From NCBI RefSeq assembly GCF_002288925.2, contig NW_022098043.1:1514157-1578156 (forward strand): a DNA stretch of 64,000 bases, read 5' to 3'. This document shows, piece by piece, positions 1 through 10,971 of the stretch. The first letter of the stretch is position 1. Each line of letters begins with the position of its first letter. The DNA is from Delphinapterus leucas (taxonomy: Eukaryota > Chordata > Mammalia > Artiodactyla > Monodontidae). Below the pieces are notes generated by a model. That model worked only from the letters and a program-made list of their open reading frames with translations, made no database searches and was not told the origin of the DNA. Made by a program: the position numbers and the translations under genes.

Positions 1-1450
1 ATGGGAGAAAATATTTGCAAATGAAACAACAGGCAAAGGATTAATCTCCAAAATATACAAACAGCTCATGGAGCTCAATATCAAAAAAACAAACAATCCA
101 ATTTAAAAATGGGAGGAAGGCCTAAAGAGACATTTCACCAAGGAAGACATACAGATGGCCAAGAGGCACATGAAAAGATGCTCAACATCACTATTAGAGA
201 AATGCAAATCAAAACTACAATGAGGTATCACTTCACACTGGTCAGAATGGTCATTATCAAAAAATCTAGAAACAATAAATGCTGGAAAGGGTGTGATGAA
301 AAGGAAACCCTCCTGCACTGTTGGTGGGAATGTAAATTGATAGAACCACTATGGAAAACAGTATGGAGGTTCCTTAAAAAACTAAAAATAGAACTACCGT
401 ATGACCCAGCAATCCCACTACTGGGCACATACCCTGAGAAAACCATAATTCAAAAAGAGACATGCAGGGCTTCCCTGGTGGCACAGTGGTTAAGAATCCG
501 CCTGCCAATGCAGGGGACACGGGTTCGAGCCCTGCCTGGTCCGGGAAGATCCCACATGCTGCGGAGCAACTAAGTCCGTGTGCCACAGCTACTGAGCCTG
601 TGCTCTAGAGCCTGTGAGCCACAACTACTGAAGCCCGCGCGCCTAGAGCCCATGCTCCGCAGAAAGAGAAGCCACTGCAATGAGAAGCCTGCGCACCACA
701 ATGAAGAGTAGCCCCCACTCGCCGCAACTAGAGAAAGCTTGTGCATAGCAATGAAGACCCAACACAGCCAAAAATCAATAAATAAAATAAATTAATTAAA
801 AAAAAAGAGAGACATGTACCACAATGTACATTGCAACACTATTTTCAATAGCCAGGACATGGAACCAACCTAAATGCTCATTGACAGATGAATGGATAAA
901 GATGTGGCACATATATACAATAGAATATTACTCAGCCATAAAAAGAAACAAAATTGAGTTATTTGTAGTGAGGTGGATGGACCTAGAGTCTGTCATACAG
1001 AGTGAACTAAGTCAGAAAGAGAAAAACAAATACCGTATGCTAACACATATATATGGAATCTAAAAAAAAAAAAAAAAAGGTACTGATGAACCTAGTTGCA
1101 GGGCAGGAATAAAGAGGTAGACATATAAAATGGACTTGAGGACATGGGGTGGGAAGGGGAAGCTGGGGCGAAGTGAGAGTAGCATCGACATATATACACT
1201 ACCGAATGTAGAATAGTTGGCTGGTGGAAAGCAGCAGCACAGCACAGGGAGATCGGCTCGGTGCTTTGCGATGACCTAGAGGGGCGGGATAGGGAGGATG
1301 GGAGGGAGACTCAAGAGGGAGGGGATATGGGGACATCTGTGTATATATGGCTGATTCGCTTTGTTGTGCAACAGAAACTAACACAGTATTGTGAAGCAAT
1401 TATACTCCAATAAAGATCTACTAAAAAAACCAAAAAAAAAATGAAAAAAA
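1..1450 (+). mobile_element. LINE-1 3' end (ORF2 C-terminus and 3' UTR), split by a SINE
   Basis: The sequence encodes the L1 ORF2 C-terminal region, with '[16 protein letters not shown]' readable near 325-370. It resumes after a SINE at 467-802 with the ORF2 end and then a G-rich 3' UTR. It finishes in AATAAA at about 1410 followed by an A-rich tail. The left part continues beyond the window. Frames are broken, so this is a dead copy. It is similar to the L1 pieces at 30.4 and 44.8 kb, which suggests one relatively recent artiodactyl/cetacean L1 lineage. Confidence 0.92.
467..802 (+). mobile_element. CHR-type SINE, form B
   Basis: Full-length tRNA-derived SINE inserted into L1. The flanking direct repeat resembles AAAAAGAGACATG at 452-464 and is repeated just after the A-rich tail (about 803-816, with one extra GA). 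Confidence 0.93.
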
Positions 1451-1546
1451 AGGCATGAAAGGAATGAACTACTGATACATGCAACAACATGTATGAATTT
1501 TGACAGCTTTATGCTAAGTGAAAAACCAGACAAAAGGCTACATATT

Positions 1547-1720
1547 GGGGCTTCCCTGGTGGCGCAGTGGTTGAGAGTCCGCCTGCTGATGCAGGGAACA
1601 TGGGTTCGTGCCCTGGTCCGGGAAGATCCCACATGCCACGGAGCGGCTGGGCCCGTGAGCCATGGCTGGGAGAGGCCACAGCAGCGAGAGGCCTGTGTAC
1701 CGCAAAAAAAAAAAAAAAAG
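1547..1720 (+). mobile_element. CHR-type SINE, form A, internally deleted
   Basis: The head and the 'gaggcc...taccgc' end are present, but about 30 bases normally lying between 'gccatggctg' and 'gggagaggcc' are missing. The target duplication AAAGGCTACAT is at about 1533 and 1721. Confidence 0.92.
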
Positions 1721-1859
1721 AAAGGCTACATGTTGTATAATTCTGACTACAAAAGGTAAGCAGGGAACTTTTGGTATGGAAGGAAGTACTCTTCATCTTG
1801 ATTGCGGTGGTAGTTGGATGATTTTACGTGTTTGTCAAAAAAAAGAACTATTATATACT

Positions 1860-1985
1860 TAAAAAGGGTAAATTTTATTGTATATAAATTGTATCTCAAT
1901 TTATATTTTTTATAATTTATATTTTTTAAAAATTTATAATTTTTTTATAATTTGACTTATTTATAATCTGACTTATGTTTTTTAG
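1860..1985. repeat. AT-rich low-complexity stretch
   Basis: Repeated TTTATAATTT-like units with long T runs. No gene or transposon signature is seen. Confidence 0.7.
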
Positions 1986-2160
1986 AAAGGAATTCTAAGG
2001 AGCACCTTGTAACTGCTTAACACAGACCAAAAGCTCCATAAGAACAGAGATTACATCTTATTAGTGATCATAATTAATAAGAATATTACAGCTACTGTAT
2101 GTTCACTATGTGGTTACAATGCTAAGCACATTATAAGTACTAATTCATTTAATTCGTTTA

Positions 2161-2850
2161 ATAAAAATTTATTTATTTATTTATTTTTGGCTGAGTCAGG
2201 TCTTCATTGCTGTATGCGGGCTTTAGTTGTGGCGAGCAGGGGCTACTCTTCGTTGCGGTGTGTTCTCATTGCGGTGGCTTCTCTTGTTATGGAGCACGGG
2301 CTTTAGGTGTGCAGGCTTCAGTAGTTGTGGCTCGCGGGCTCTAGAGCACAGGCTCAGTATTTGTGGCACACAGGCTTAGGTGCTCCGCAGCACGTGGGAT
2401 CTTCCCAGACCAGGGCTCAAACCCGTATCCCCTGCATGGCAGGCACATTCTTTTTTTTTCCTTTTTAAAATTTTATTTATTTATTTATTTATTTATGGCT
2501 GCATTGGGTCTTTGTTGTTGGGTCTTCGTTGCTGCATGTGGGCTTTCTCTAGTTGCGGTGAGCGGGGGCTACTCTTCGTTGTGGTGCATGGGCTTCTCAT
2601 TGCGGTGGCTTCTCTTGTTGCAGAGCTCAGGTTCTAGGCATGCGGGCTTCAGTAGTTGTGGCATGTGGGCTCTAGAGTGCAGGCTCAGTAGTTGTGGTGC
2701 ATAGGCTTAGTTACTCCATGGCATGTGGGATTTCCTGGACCAGGGCTCGAACCCGTGTCCCCTGCATTTGCAGGCTGATTCTCAACCACTGTGCCACCAG
2801 GGAAGTCCCAAGCAGGCAGATTCTTAACCACTGTGCCACCAGAGAAGTCC
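2161..2850 (-). mobile_element. CHR-type SINE, form B (outer copy of a SINE-in-SINE)
   Basis: Reverse-oriented SINE: tail (TTTA)n at 2165, head ending 'ccaccagagaagtcc' at 2850. It is split at 2451-2811 by a second copy. A short CATTTAATT repeat flanks it. Confidence 0.9.
2451..2811 (-). mobile_element. CHR-type SINE, form B (inner copy)
   Basis: Complete reverse-oriented SINE inside the outer SINE. The target duplication GCAGGCACATTC (2439-2450) matches GCAGGCAGATTC (2812-2823) with one mismatch, which shows it inserted after the outer one. Confidence 0.92.
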
Positions 2851-3035
2851 CCATTTAATTTTTATAGCAACCTTGTGGGAAAGGTAAAATTCAAAAGGTA
2901 CTTTAGGGATAAACTTAAGATTAGAGAGTAACTGTCTTGCCCAAAAGGACACAGCCACGAAGTGGCAGAACTGGGATCTGAAACCAAGTTTGCTTACTCC
3001 AGAGCCTGAGGGCTTAACTGTTAGGATATACTGCT

Positions 3036-3489
3036 TTGTTGATTTTGCTTAGTGTTTAGTGAACAAATGAATGGATGAGGAACAAGTCAACTATGATGGA
3101 GTTTGGTAGGGTAGGCTGAATCTACTGACAGTTCATAGGAAGAATAAAACATATATATATTTAAAAGGACACATTATTAAGTAGAGATGTAAAGTGGTAA
3201 TTTTAGGTGTAGCAGGTAAGCTGTGAATGTAGAATGACCATGATAGTCTTTAATACCCTTTAACAATACCCTTTTATTCTCTTACCTCTTTTAAGAAATA
3301 ATTTTACATTATTTTAATATTTGACACTGAGGAATACAAAGAAGGAACTAAAACACCCATAACCCTACAATCCAGATAAAATCCTCTTTCACATTTAAAA
3401 AACCAAAAGTAATATATGTATATAGATGAAAACGCAAACCACACGGGAAGATACAAAATGATAAGTGAAAACCTTCTATCCTTCCTTTT
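3036..3489. other. Unique DNA, nothing recognised
   Basis: AT-rich sequence without a coding frame, confident splice pair or repeat family that I recognise. Confidence 0.5.
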
Positions 3490-3622
3490 TTTATTTTTTT
3501 TCTTTTTTTTCCATGCTGCGCAGCTAGTGGGTATCTTACTTAGTTCCCTGACCAGGGATTGAACTCAGGCCTATGGTAGCAAAAGCTCAGAGTCCTAACC
3601 ACTGGACCACCAGGGAATTCCC
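3490..3622 (-). mobile_element. CHR-type SINE, form C
   Basis: Short reverse copy ending 'ccaccagggaattccc'. Direct repeats like CTATCCTTCCTTTT lie at about 3477 and 3624. Confidence 0.88.
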
Positions 3623-3683
3623 ACTATCCCTCCCTTTTAATTTTCATTCTTATAATCATTGCCTATGTAGTGTCCAAGACACA

Positions 3684-3857
3684 TTAAAAAAAATATATAT
3701 ATATTTATTTATTTTGGCTGTGCTGGGTCTTAGTTGCGGCATGCGGACTCTTAGTTGCGGCATGCGTGCAGGATCTAGTTCCCTGACCAGGGCCTGAACC
3801 CCAGCCCCCTGCATTGGGAGCGTGAGTCTTAACCACTGGACCACCAGGGAAATCCCT
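3684..3857 (-). mobile_element. CHR-type SINE, form C
   Basis: Reverse copy with an (AT)n/(TTTA)n tail. Perfect 12-bp target duplication GTCCAAGACACA at 3672-3683 and 3858-3869. Confidence 0.95.
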
Positions 3858-3869
3858 GTCCAAGACACA

Positions 3870-5977
3870 CTGATGAAGGGCTCAGTATGCAGAAATAAAT
3901 TCAGATGGCAAATCATCTACACATTTAGTCCACCTATCATACTTTCTATGATTTTCTAGGGAGTAAGTAGCAATCAGAAGTGATGAAAAGTGGTGAGACG
4001 ATATGGAAGATGGTCCAGAATGTCAGCGTCACTACTTTTCAGGCTTGCATGACTACAAAGATGGCTCATCTTTTTCTATTGACAGAAAAAAATAATTATA
4101 GAGCATCTGTGTTATTAAAGTTCATAGTGTTCTACTATAAACTGGTGTTCTATGCACTCTATTTCCCTTAAGATTGTTAATTCTATCTTATGCAGAAAAT
4201 TTAAAACCACTGTAAGAAATACATACAAATATTGCCTACTATTGAGCAGTAGGATGTAACAGTAAAAAGATCTTGCCCTTCATAAGTTATACTCTTAACA
4301 GGAAATAAGGTGACAGAAGAGATTTAATATACATATAATAATGCTATATTAAATTTCTATTGAACACCACAGGGAGAAAAATAGAAGTAACATCATTTTT
4401 GGCATTGTTTAATTCCAGAGGAATTTATCTCCTACACCTTAAGAATCTCAAAACTAATTAAGTTCATATTTTGCCTTCACTCTTAAAGAGAAGGGAGGGA
4501 AGGGCTGTGTTATTAGCATATTTTGAGCTTCAAGTACTAATAACATGATAACATCACAAAAAATTTTCCCGTGAACTTAAGTGAAATGCATTAGTCTTGA
4601 GCATGGTTCCTTAACAAATGTCCTTGAAAGGTTAGGAAAACCCCCTTTAAAACATAATAATGATTTATAAATTCAGATTCAGAATAGGAAGAAAACAATT
4701 GACTTTATTTGTTTAGGATATGGTTTCTGTTTTCCACTTCAACAAACTGATTCTCATATTTCCTATGTGATACAAATTCTAATCTAAAGGTGATATTACC
4801 TTGTTTAATCTGTTTAATCTGTTCCCAGAATACCATGCATATGAATAAAGCCTTTGCACCTAGCTTGAAATTCAGGCTTCACACCAACAATCTATCTCAT
4901 TAAATAATTATTTCATCAAACACAACCAAAAATTTTTTTTTCAACAAACTGTGCTCTCTTCTGTGGAAGGGAGGGTATATAGAAACTTAATGAAGTTGTT
5001 AGAAAATTTAAAACATTTTGAGAAGGCAATTTAGTATATACAGATCCTCTCCTACCCCAAAAAACCTTTTAGAAGAAGTTTCATATGCCAGGGTTTCAGT
5101 CCCTTTTCCTGGGTGTGCTACAGAGAGAATGGCTGTTAACCCATAAACATTTGAGAAGGGAGGAAGAAAGCAGAAGCAGGAATAAGCCATTTTTAAAAGT
5201 AGCGGGGTATGAAGCATCACAGTAGCTTAAAATGTATACGTATTTTCTCTGGACCCTGTCTTCCCCCAGCACTTATGTACAGTGTAGCCCTTACTTTAAA
5301 AAAGAAAACTAGTAGCTTATACCAATATAAATTAACAATGAACACTTTCACTGTATTCTACCAGGTCCCTTTGAAAGGAAAGGGAATAAAATAAGGAGAA
5401 TCAGGGTAAAAGCTGTTTGATTCCTTTACCACCTTCCCCACTCCATGACCTTGAATGTCTGTCCCATACCAACCCTGGCAGAATTCTGGAGGCCTGTTTT
5501 CTGGAAGGGATAAAACAAATGGTCTCTGGACTGGGGGACTCAAAAGGCGGTTGACGGTGGGAACAGAGCATGAAAAACTGAGGGGAATTGAGTGAACATA
5601 ATGAATACTGAATGCAGCAACCCTCCCAGTCTTCATCACCCTTTACCCCAGTGATGAGAAGACTCCGCCCCTTGAACCCTGATACTGATAACAGACATGT
5701 TCCTCAACAATAGGGACAAGAAGCTCACACTATAGTAAGGCCCAAAGGCAACCAGCCTATGCATTTAAAGCTTCTAATTTAAAGCTCACCACTCTTAATC
5801 ACAAGCAGACAGCTAATTATTACTAGACTTCAGAGGAAAACTCTTACATAAGAGAGATCAAAACAAACAAAGGAAAACAACTTTGGGGGAAAAGAGCCTA
5901 TGCAGGGCAAAGTAAATCTGTTGAAACAATAAAGAATATTATGAAAGAAATATTCAGAGAATAAAAAAGACCTCCTA
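3870..5977. other. Unique DNA, probably intronic or intergenic
   Basis: About 2.1 kb with no repeat I recognise. A minus-strand open frame at 5358-5639 (93 codons) contains a possible acceptor (CCCCTCAG) and a weak donor (GTG|GTAAAG), but the product resembles nothing I know and I do not call an exon. Confidence 0.5.
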
Positions 5978-6176
5978 GGGACTTCCCTGGCGGTCCAGTG
6001 GTTAAGACTTCACCTTCCAATGCAGGGGGTGTCGGTTCGATCCCTGGTCAGGGAGCTAAGATCACAAGTGGCCTTGAGGCTAAAAAACCAAAACATAAAG
6101 CAGAAGCAATATTGTAACAAATTCAATAAAGACTTTAAAAATGGTCCACATCAAAAAAGAAATCTAAAAAAAAAAA
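5978..6176 (+). mobile_element. CHR-type SINE, form C
   Basis: Head 'gggacttccctggcggtccag', B-box-like GGTTCGATCC, and the 3' part 'caataaagactttaaaaatgg' seen in this SINE class, then an A-rich tail. Confidence 0.9.
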
Positions 6177-6213
6177 GAATTCCTAGAAATTATAAAACAT
6201 AATAGGAGAAAAG

Positions 6214-6427
6214 AAATTTTTTTTTTTTTTTTTTTTGCCGTACGCGGGCCTCTCACTGTTGTGGCCTCTCCCATTGCGGAGCTCAGGCTCTGGACGCGCA
6301 GGCTCAGCGGCCATGGCTCACAGGCCCAGCCACTCTGCGGCATGTGGGATCTTCCCAGACCGGGGCATGAACCCGTGGCCCCTGCATGGGCAGGCGGACT
6401 CTCAGCCACCGCGCCACCAGGGAAGCC
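6214..6427 (-). mobile_element. CHR-type SINE, form A
   Basis: Reverse copy: T-run tail at 6216, 'gccgtacgcgggcctctcac', head at 6427. Flanked by GAAAAGAAA on both sides. Confidence 0.93.
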
Positions 6428-6566
6428 TGAAAAGAAAAATTTAATAGAATATAAAGATGAAGAAATCTTTCAGGAGGTAGAGCTAAAGAAAAAAAGATAT
6501 GAAAATTAGAGAACTATTTCAGGAGTCCATCATCAAGCAGCTATTGGCAATCAAGAAAGAAGAAGA

Positions 6567-6707
6567 GGGAGTTCCCTGGTGGTCCAGTGGTTAGGAATCC
6601 ACCTTCCAAAGCAGGGGACACAGGTCTGTCCCTGGTCAGGGAACTAAGATCCCACATGCTGTGGGGCAACTAAGCCCAAGCGCCACAAATAAGACCTGAC
6701 GGAGCCA

Positions 6708-6746
<39 letters not shown>

Positions 6747-6764
6747 ATATTAAAAAAAAAAAAA
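6567..6764 (+). mobile_element. CHR-type SINE, form C, with a (TAAA)n tail
   Basis: Head 'gggagttccctggtggtccag'. The tail has grown into about ten TAAA units (6709-6748) followed by poly(A), a likely length-variable microsatellite. Confidence 0.9.
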
Positions 6765-7225
6765 GCAAGCAAGCAGAAGACATGGGATTTAGGAAACAAA
6801 AGAGCCAACACAGGAGAGAAGCAGAGTTCCCAGGTGAATAAGAATACCCCAGGATGACAGCTGTGTACCACACACAGGAAGACACCTGTCCATATTGGAG
6901 CAGTGTGACTCAAGAGACATACTGAAGGCTATTGTCACCAAGATCTCTGCTGCCATTTACTCTCTTTTTAAAGATAAGAAGATAGTGCCCAGGTGAGCTC
7001 ATCTTGACTAAATGCTGGTGAATTTCTTCTCAAAATACTGAGCTGCCTAATGAGCTCAGAACACTCATTTCACCCACAGAAGTGTTCTTTAACTTATTCC
7101 TAAAAGCTTCAGGTAGGTCGTGATCAACTTAGGAGAGACCACAGAGCAGCTCACTCTCTCTGACCATACTTCTGCCAAGTGTCCAAGATTGAAGCCCTGC
7201 CCAAAACAATTTCCAGGACTAAGTC
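6765..7225. other. Unique DNA, nothing recognised
   Basis: No coding frame, splice pair or repeat family recognised. It may include the far edge of the hAT relic that follows. Confidence 0.4.
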
Positions 7226-8010
7226 TTGACTCTGTCCATGACTTCCACAGAAGAGACTCTGAAAATTAGGAAACTGAAGCAGGTATGGTCCACTGATGTC
7301 TGGGTATCCCCCAAGATCCTTTCAGGACCCAAGAGGTACAATGATATACTTAATAATACTAAAGAATTAGTTGCCTTTTTCACCATGTTGACACTGGTAC
7401 TAAGGGTACAAAAGCAATGGTGAGCAAAACTGCTGGCACCTTCACACATATCAAGGCAGTAGCACCAAACTGTAGTAGGACGCATAATCTTCACCACTAC
7501 ATAATTCCAGTTAAAAATAATAATGCCAATTTAAGAATATCCCTGATAAAGCCGTAAACACTATTATTAGTTTTAATGAATCTCAAGCCCTCTATGTGTC
7601 TTTTTACTATTTTGCATGATGAAATGGTAAGTACAATGGTTACCTTCAGGAAAGGCACCTGTGTAATTGAGTTGCAAGCTGAACTGGCCAGTTTCATGAA
7701 GTACCGCTTTTACTGGAAAGACTGAATGACAAACTATTTTGTTCAAGCTTAGATATTTCACAGATATTTTCTCAAAAATGAATGGAGCCTGTCACTACAA
7801 ATAAAACTGACAGTACTTGTTGCCAGTGATATATGTCAAGCTTTCAAGAGAAAATTCTAATTTTGGAAAACATATCCACTAGAGTGAGCCTGCCAACTTC
7901 CCAATATTTAAAGACTTTTCTGGTGAGATCAGTGGTGGCATTAACAATGTGATTTCAGAATATTATATAATAAAATGTGTAAACATCTGTCCATGTAAGA
8001 AAGGTCCTAG
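7226..8010 (+). pseudogene. Decayed hAT-type (ZBED5-like) transposase relic
   Basis: Broken plus-strand frames across this stretch resemble the middle of hAT-superfamily transposases of the kind domesticated in ZBED5-type genes. 'LLLERLNDKLFCSSLDISQIFSQK' is readable at about 7700-7780 as two short runs in one frame. Before it lies a frame with 'KELVAFFTMLTLVLRVQKQW' at about 7360-7420. Stops and frameshifts are frequent and no start or terminal repeat is visible. The family assignment is by recollection of conserved spacing and wording. A related 3' end lies at 11.4 kb. Confidence 0.5.
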
Positions 8011-8385
8011 AGGCCTTAGGTCTGTCCCACTAGAATGTGATGGGTAAAAATCTCTCACTTTAAGTTTCAGAATGCAACAAATAATTCTTTTCCAATGTAT
8101 CTACATAACTGTTAGTTAACCTAACTGTAACAAAATTATCAACCATCTTCCAGGGGCTCCATCTTCTTAGAAACAAATTCATTTTACATTCAGAATTCTT
8201 TTCCTTTTCAAATGGCACTGAGTGGACCATAACTCAATAAACCAGATTCTTATCATATGTATGTTTTGTGAACAATTAAAAAAAAAACCCTACAAACTAT
8301 TATGCATAAAATAAGCTACAAGGATATATTGTACAACACAGGGAATATAACCAAATTAAATTAAAAAAATAAAAATAAAGTATAA
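8011..8385. other. Unique DNA, nothing recognised
   Basis: No feature seen apart from an A-rich run near 8278 and 8362. Confidence 0.4.
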
Positions 8386-8723
8386 GGGCTTCCCTAGTGG
8401 CGCAGTGGTTAAGAATCCGCCTGCCAGTGTAGAGGACACGAGTTCGAGCCCTGGTCTGGTAAGATCCCACATGCCGCGGAGCAACTAAGCCTGTGCGCCA
8501 CAACTACTGAGCCTGCGCTCTAGAGCCCAAGAGCACAACTACTGAACCCGCCGTGCTGCAACTACTGAAGCCCGCGCACCTAGAGCCCGTGCTCCGCAAC
8601 AAGAGAAGCTACCGCAATGAGAAGCCTGCGCACCGCAACAAAGAGCAGCCCCCGCTCACAGCAACTAGAGAAAGCCCGCGCACAGCAACAAAGACCCAAT
8701 GCAGCCAAAAATAATAAATAAAT
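8386..8723 (+). mobile_element. CHR-type SINE, form B
   Basis: Full-length copy with tail AATAATAAATAAAT. Target duplication AAAGTATAAG precedes 8386 and follows 8723. Confidence 0.94.
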
Positions 8724-9538
8724 AAAAGTATAAGAGGAAAAAATCCTCTCACTAGCACAGAAGACAAACCTTTTCTCATATTAGTGATCAAAAGCACATA
8801 TTAATTTATATTTCAACTGACTACTAGCCAACTATAACTTCCATAGCAACTTTCCCTTTGGTATTCTCTAGTAAATTTAAATTATATTTAAGTTGAATTT
8901 AATTAGCTTAATAAGTTTAATTAATTAGATTAAATTCCATTTAAGTTATGTTTAAGTTAGGTGAGGTAATGAGGTCACTCAGCAGAAAAAAAAAATGTTT
9001 CCCATAAAAGCCTTTGGAGTTGTCGTACGTTACGCTAGTTTATCATATGAACATGTTCTTTAGGATTTGTCACCAGGCAACTATATCAACTCGATTCACC
9101 AAATTGTTCATAAATAACGCCCTTAAGAATTAATTTGTAAAGAAACTGCAAATTTATGAATAAAGTACTGACTGCCCTCTAGTGTTCAAAATAAGGATTT
9201 CACTGATGAGCTAGATGCAATGTACACTACAGGGTGAAAAAAGCCGAACTCCTAAAGAAGCCATTTAGGGTCACTAAAATCAGAGGAGAAATTCTGATCT
9301 GGCAAGGTTTTCAACAACAGTCTTTTCAAAGCAAGACAACAAGCTATTAATCTGAGCTATCTGATTACTTACTTGTACCAGGTGCCCAAAGAGCCTAATT
9401 TCAGTCATCTACAGTAACTGTGTGTGAGTAGAATGTAAATTTGGAACCTTTTTTACACTACTACTTCAAGTTACACTGCTATAAAATGAGATTCAGACTT
9501 TTCCCCATTTGGTGAAGAAGCACAAAATGCTCGAATCA
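8724..9538. other. Unique DNA with a CTCF-like motif
   Basis: The 8870-8960 part is very AT-rich, built from variants of TTTAATTA and TTTAAGTT. A CTCF-like core is noted separately at 9174-9188. The minus strand at about 9370 carries a consensus donor (CAA|GTAAGT), but no open frame fits it. Confidence 0.4.
9174..9188 (-). promoter_or_regulatory. CTCF-like core motif
   Basis: Read on the minus strand the bases are ACACTAGAGGGCAG, which match the usual CTCF core (CCASYAGRKGGCRS) at 13 of 14 positions. The sequence is not inside a recognised SINE. A motif match alone does not show binding. Confidence 0.35.
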
Positions 9539-9550
9539 AAACCTGCCTCT

Positions 9551-9759
9551 TGGGCTTCCCTGGTGGCGCAGTGGTTGAGAGTCCGCCTGCCGATACAGGG
9601 GACACGGGTTCGTGCCCCAGTCTGGGAAGACCCCACATGCCGCGGAGCGGCTGGGCCCGTGAGCCATGGCTGCTGAGCCTGCGCGTCCGGAGCCTGTGCT
9701 CCGCAACGGGAGAGGCCACAACTGTGAGAGGCCCGCGTACCGCAAAAAAAAAAAAAAGC
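9551..9759 (+). mobile_element. CHR-type SINE, form A (first of two at one target site)
   Basis: Complete copy ending 'gcccgcgtaccgc' and A16. Target repeat AAACCTGCCTCT at 9539-9550 and 9760-9771. Confidence 0.95.
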
Positions 9760-9771
9760 AAACCTGCCTCT

Positions 9772-10099
9772 TGGGACTTCCATGGTGGCGCGGTGGTTAA
9801 GAATCCACCCACCAATGCAGGGGACACGACTTTGATCCCTGGTCCGGGAAGATCCCACATGCCGCGGAGCAACTAAGCCCATGCACCACAACTACTGAAG
9901 CCTGCGTGCCTGGAGCCCTTGCTCCACAAGAGAAGCCACCACAATGAGAAGCCCAGCGCACTGCAACAAAGAGTAGCCACCCTGCTCACCACAACTAGAG
10001 AAAGCCCGCGCGCAGCAATGAAGACCCAACGCAGCCAAAAAAATAATAATAATAAATAAATAAAAGTACCTATCCTTTAAAAAAACAAAAACAAAAACA
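9772..10099 (+). mobile_element. CHR-type SINE, form B (second of two at one target site)
   Basis: Immediately follows the form A copy. Its own flanks are the second and third copies of AAACCTGCCTCT (9760-9771 and 10100-10111). Confidence 0.95.
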
Positions 10100-10111
10100 A
10101 AACCTGCCTCT

Positions 10112-10641
10112 AGCATAATGAGGTTAAACAAGGAAAACTTTCTCTGGTTGCTTTTTTTTTTGCTGATGCATATAAAGTGGGAAGTACGTCCTAACTAGTC
10201 TTCCAAGTGTATATAATATGTGGGTTTTTTTTTTTTTTTGGCTGTCACGCTTTTAATTGTGGGAGGTACAATATGCATCAATGTACAAGAATGTTTTACA
10301 TACTCATTAGCATAGTGATTAATGTAAATTTAAGGATATACAACGTGTTAAACCTAAAAAACTACAAAGTTTCCTGCAACTTAAGATAATGGAAAGGCTC
10401 CTTAAGTTTTTACACACCACCTTTACTTTTAAAATTCTAAATGGTATCGGGGGGAACTAAAAAATAATAGAAGGCTTGTTTCAGCTGTGGTTCAACAATT
10501 CTAATGAAGCTGTACGGCAATGACACTGGAATTGTGAAGTTTTCCCCCAAAGGGCTTTCTAGATGACCACAGGAAAAATTTTAAAAAGTATTTCCAATAA
10601 CATGTAGGCAAGGTGAGTAGCTTAATAGTTTAAAAGCCTGG
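10112..10641. other. Unique DNA, nothing recognised
   Basis: Contains a T18 run at 10222 followed by 'ggctgt', which may be a residual SINE tail but is too short to call. Confidence 0.4.
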
Positions 10642-10960
10642 GGACTTCCCTGGTGGTGCAGTGGTGAGGAATCCGCCTGCCAATGCAGGGGACACGGGTT
10701 CAATCCCTGGCCTGGGAAGATCCCACATGCCGCGGAGCAACTAAGCCCGTGCACCATGACTACTGAAGCCCACGTGCCTAGAGCCTGTGCTCCGCAAAAA
10801 GAGAAGCCACCGCAATAAGAAGCCTATGCACTGCAACTAGCCCCCACTCGCCGCAACTAGAGAAAGCCTGTGCACAGCAACGAAGACCCAACGCAGCCAA
10901 AAATAAATAAATAAATAAATAAAATGCTGTGGATTCAGAACACAATGATAAAAAATAAAA
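10642..10960 (+). mobile_element. CHR-type SINE, form B, with extra 3' sequence
   Basis: The SINE body ends in (AAAT)n at about 10923. It is followed by about 26 non-SINE bases (10924-10949, 'tgctgtggattcagaacac...') and a second A-rich tail. The target duplication TAAAAGCCTGG lies at 10631-10641 and 10961-10971, outside the second tail, so the extra bases arrived with the SINE (a likely 3' transduction). Confidence 0.9.
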
Positions 10961-10971
10961 TAAAAGCCTGG

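Larger units (their letters stand above)
2095..3035 (-). mobile_element. MIR SINE, interrupted by two nested CHR SINEs
   Basis: Ancient MIR in antisense. The outer parts (2095-2160 and 2851-3035) show the usual reversed core: 'aactgtcttgcccaaaaggacacagc' followed by the reversed tRNA-like part. The middle is occupied by the CHR SINE pair at 2161-2850. Confidence 0.75.

Noticed and set aside
467..560. tRNA-gene-like A and B boxes at SINE heads throughout
   Set aside because: They belong to tRNA-derived SINEs. No copy folds as an intact tRNA by eye and each is followed by SINE body and A-rich tail.
1060..1075. Poly(A) run at about 1063 as the end of a processed pseudogene
   Set aside because: It lies inside the L1 between the ORF2 end and the 3' UTR. 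L1 text continues to about 1450.
2161..2850. Repeated similar blocks that could suggest a CRISPR-like or tandem array
   Set aside because: They are two nested SINEs. Spacers, repeat length and neighbours do not fit CRISPR, and the DNA is mammalian.
9374..9425. Strong minus-strand donor (CAA|GTAAGTAATC) with a CACACACAG acceptor
   Set aside because: The enclosed 45 bases have a stop in every frame that would fit the 12.0-kb candidate exon, except through a very weak internal acceptor.
9471..9891. Overlapping minus-strand frames of 132-133 codons
   Set aside because: They are the antisense of two consecutive SINEs. The same peptide words recur at every SINE.
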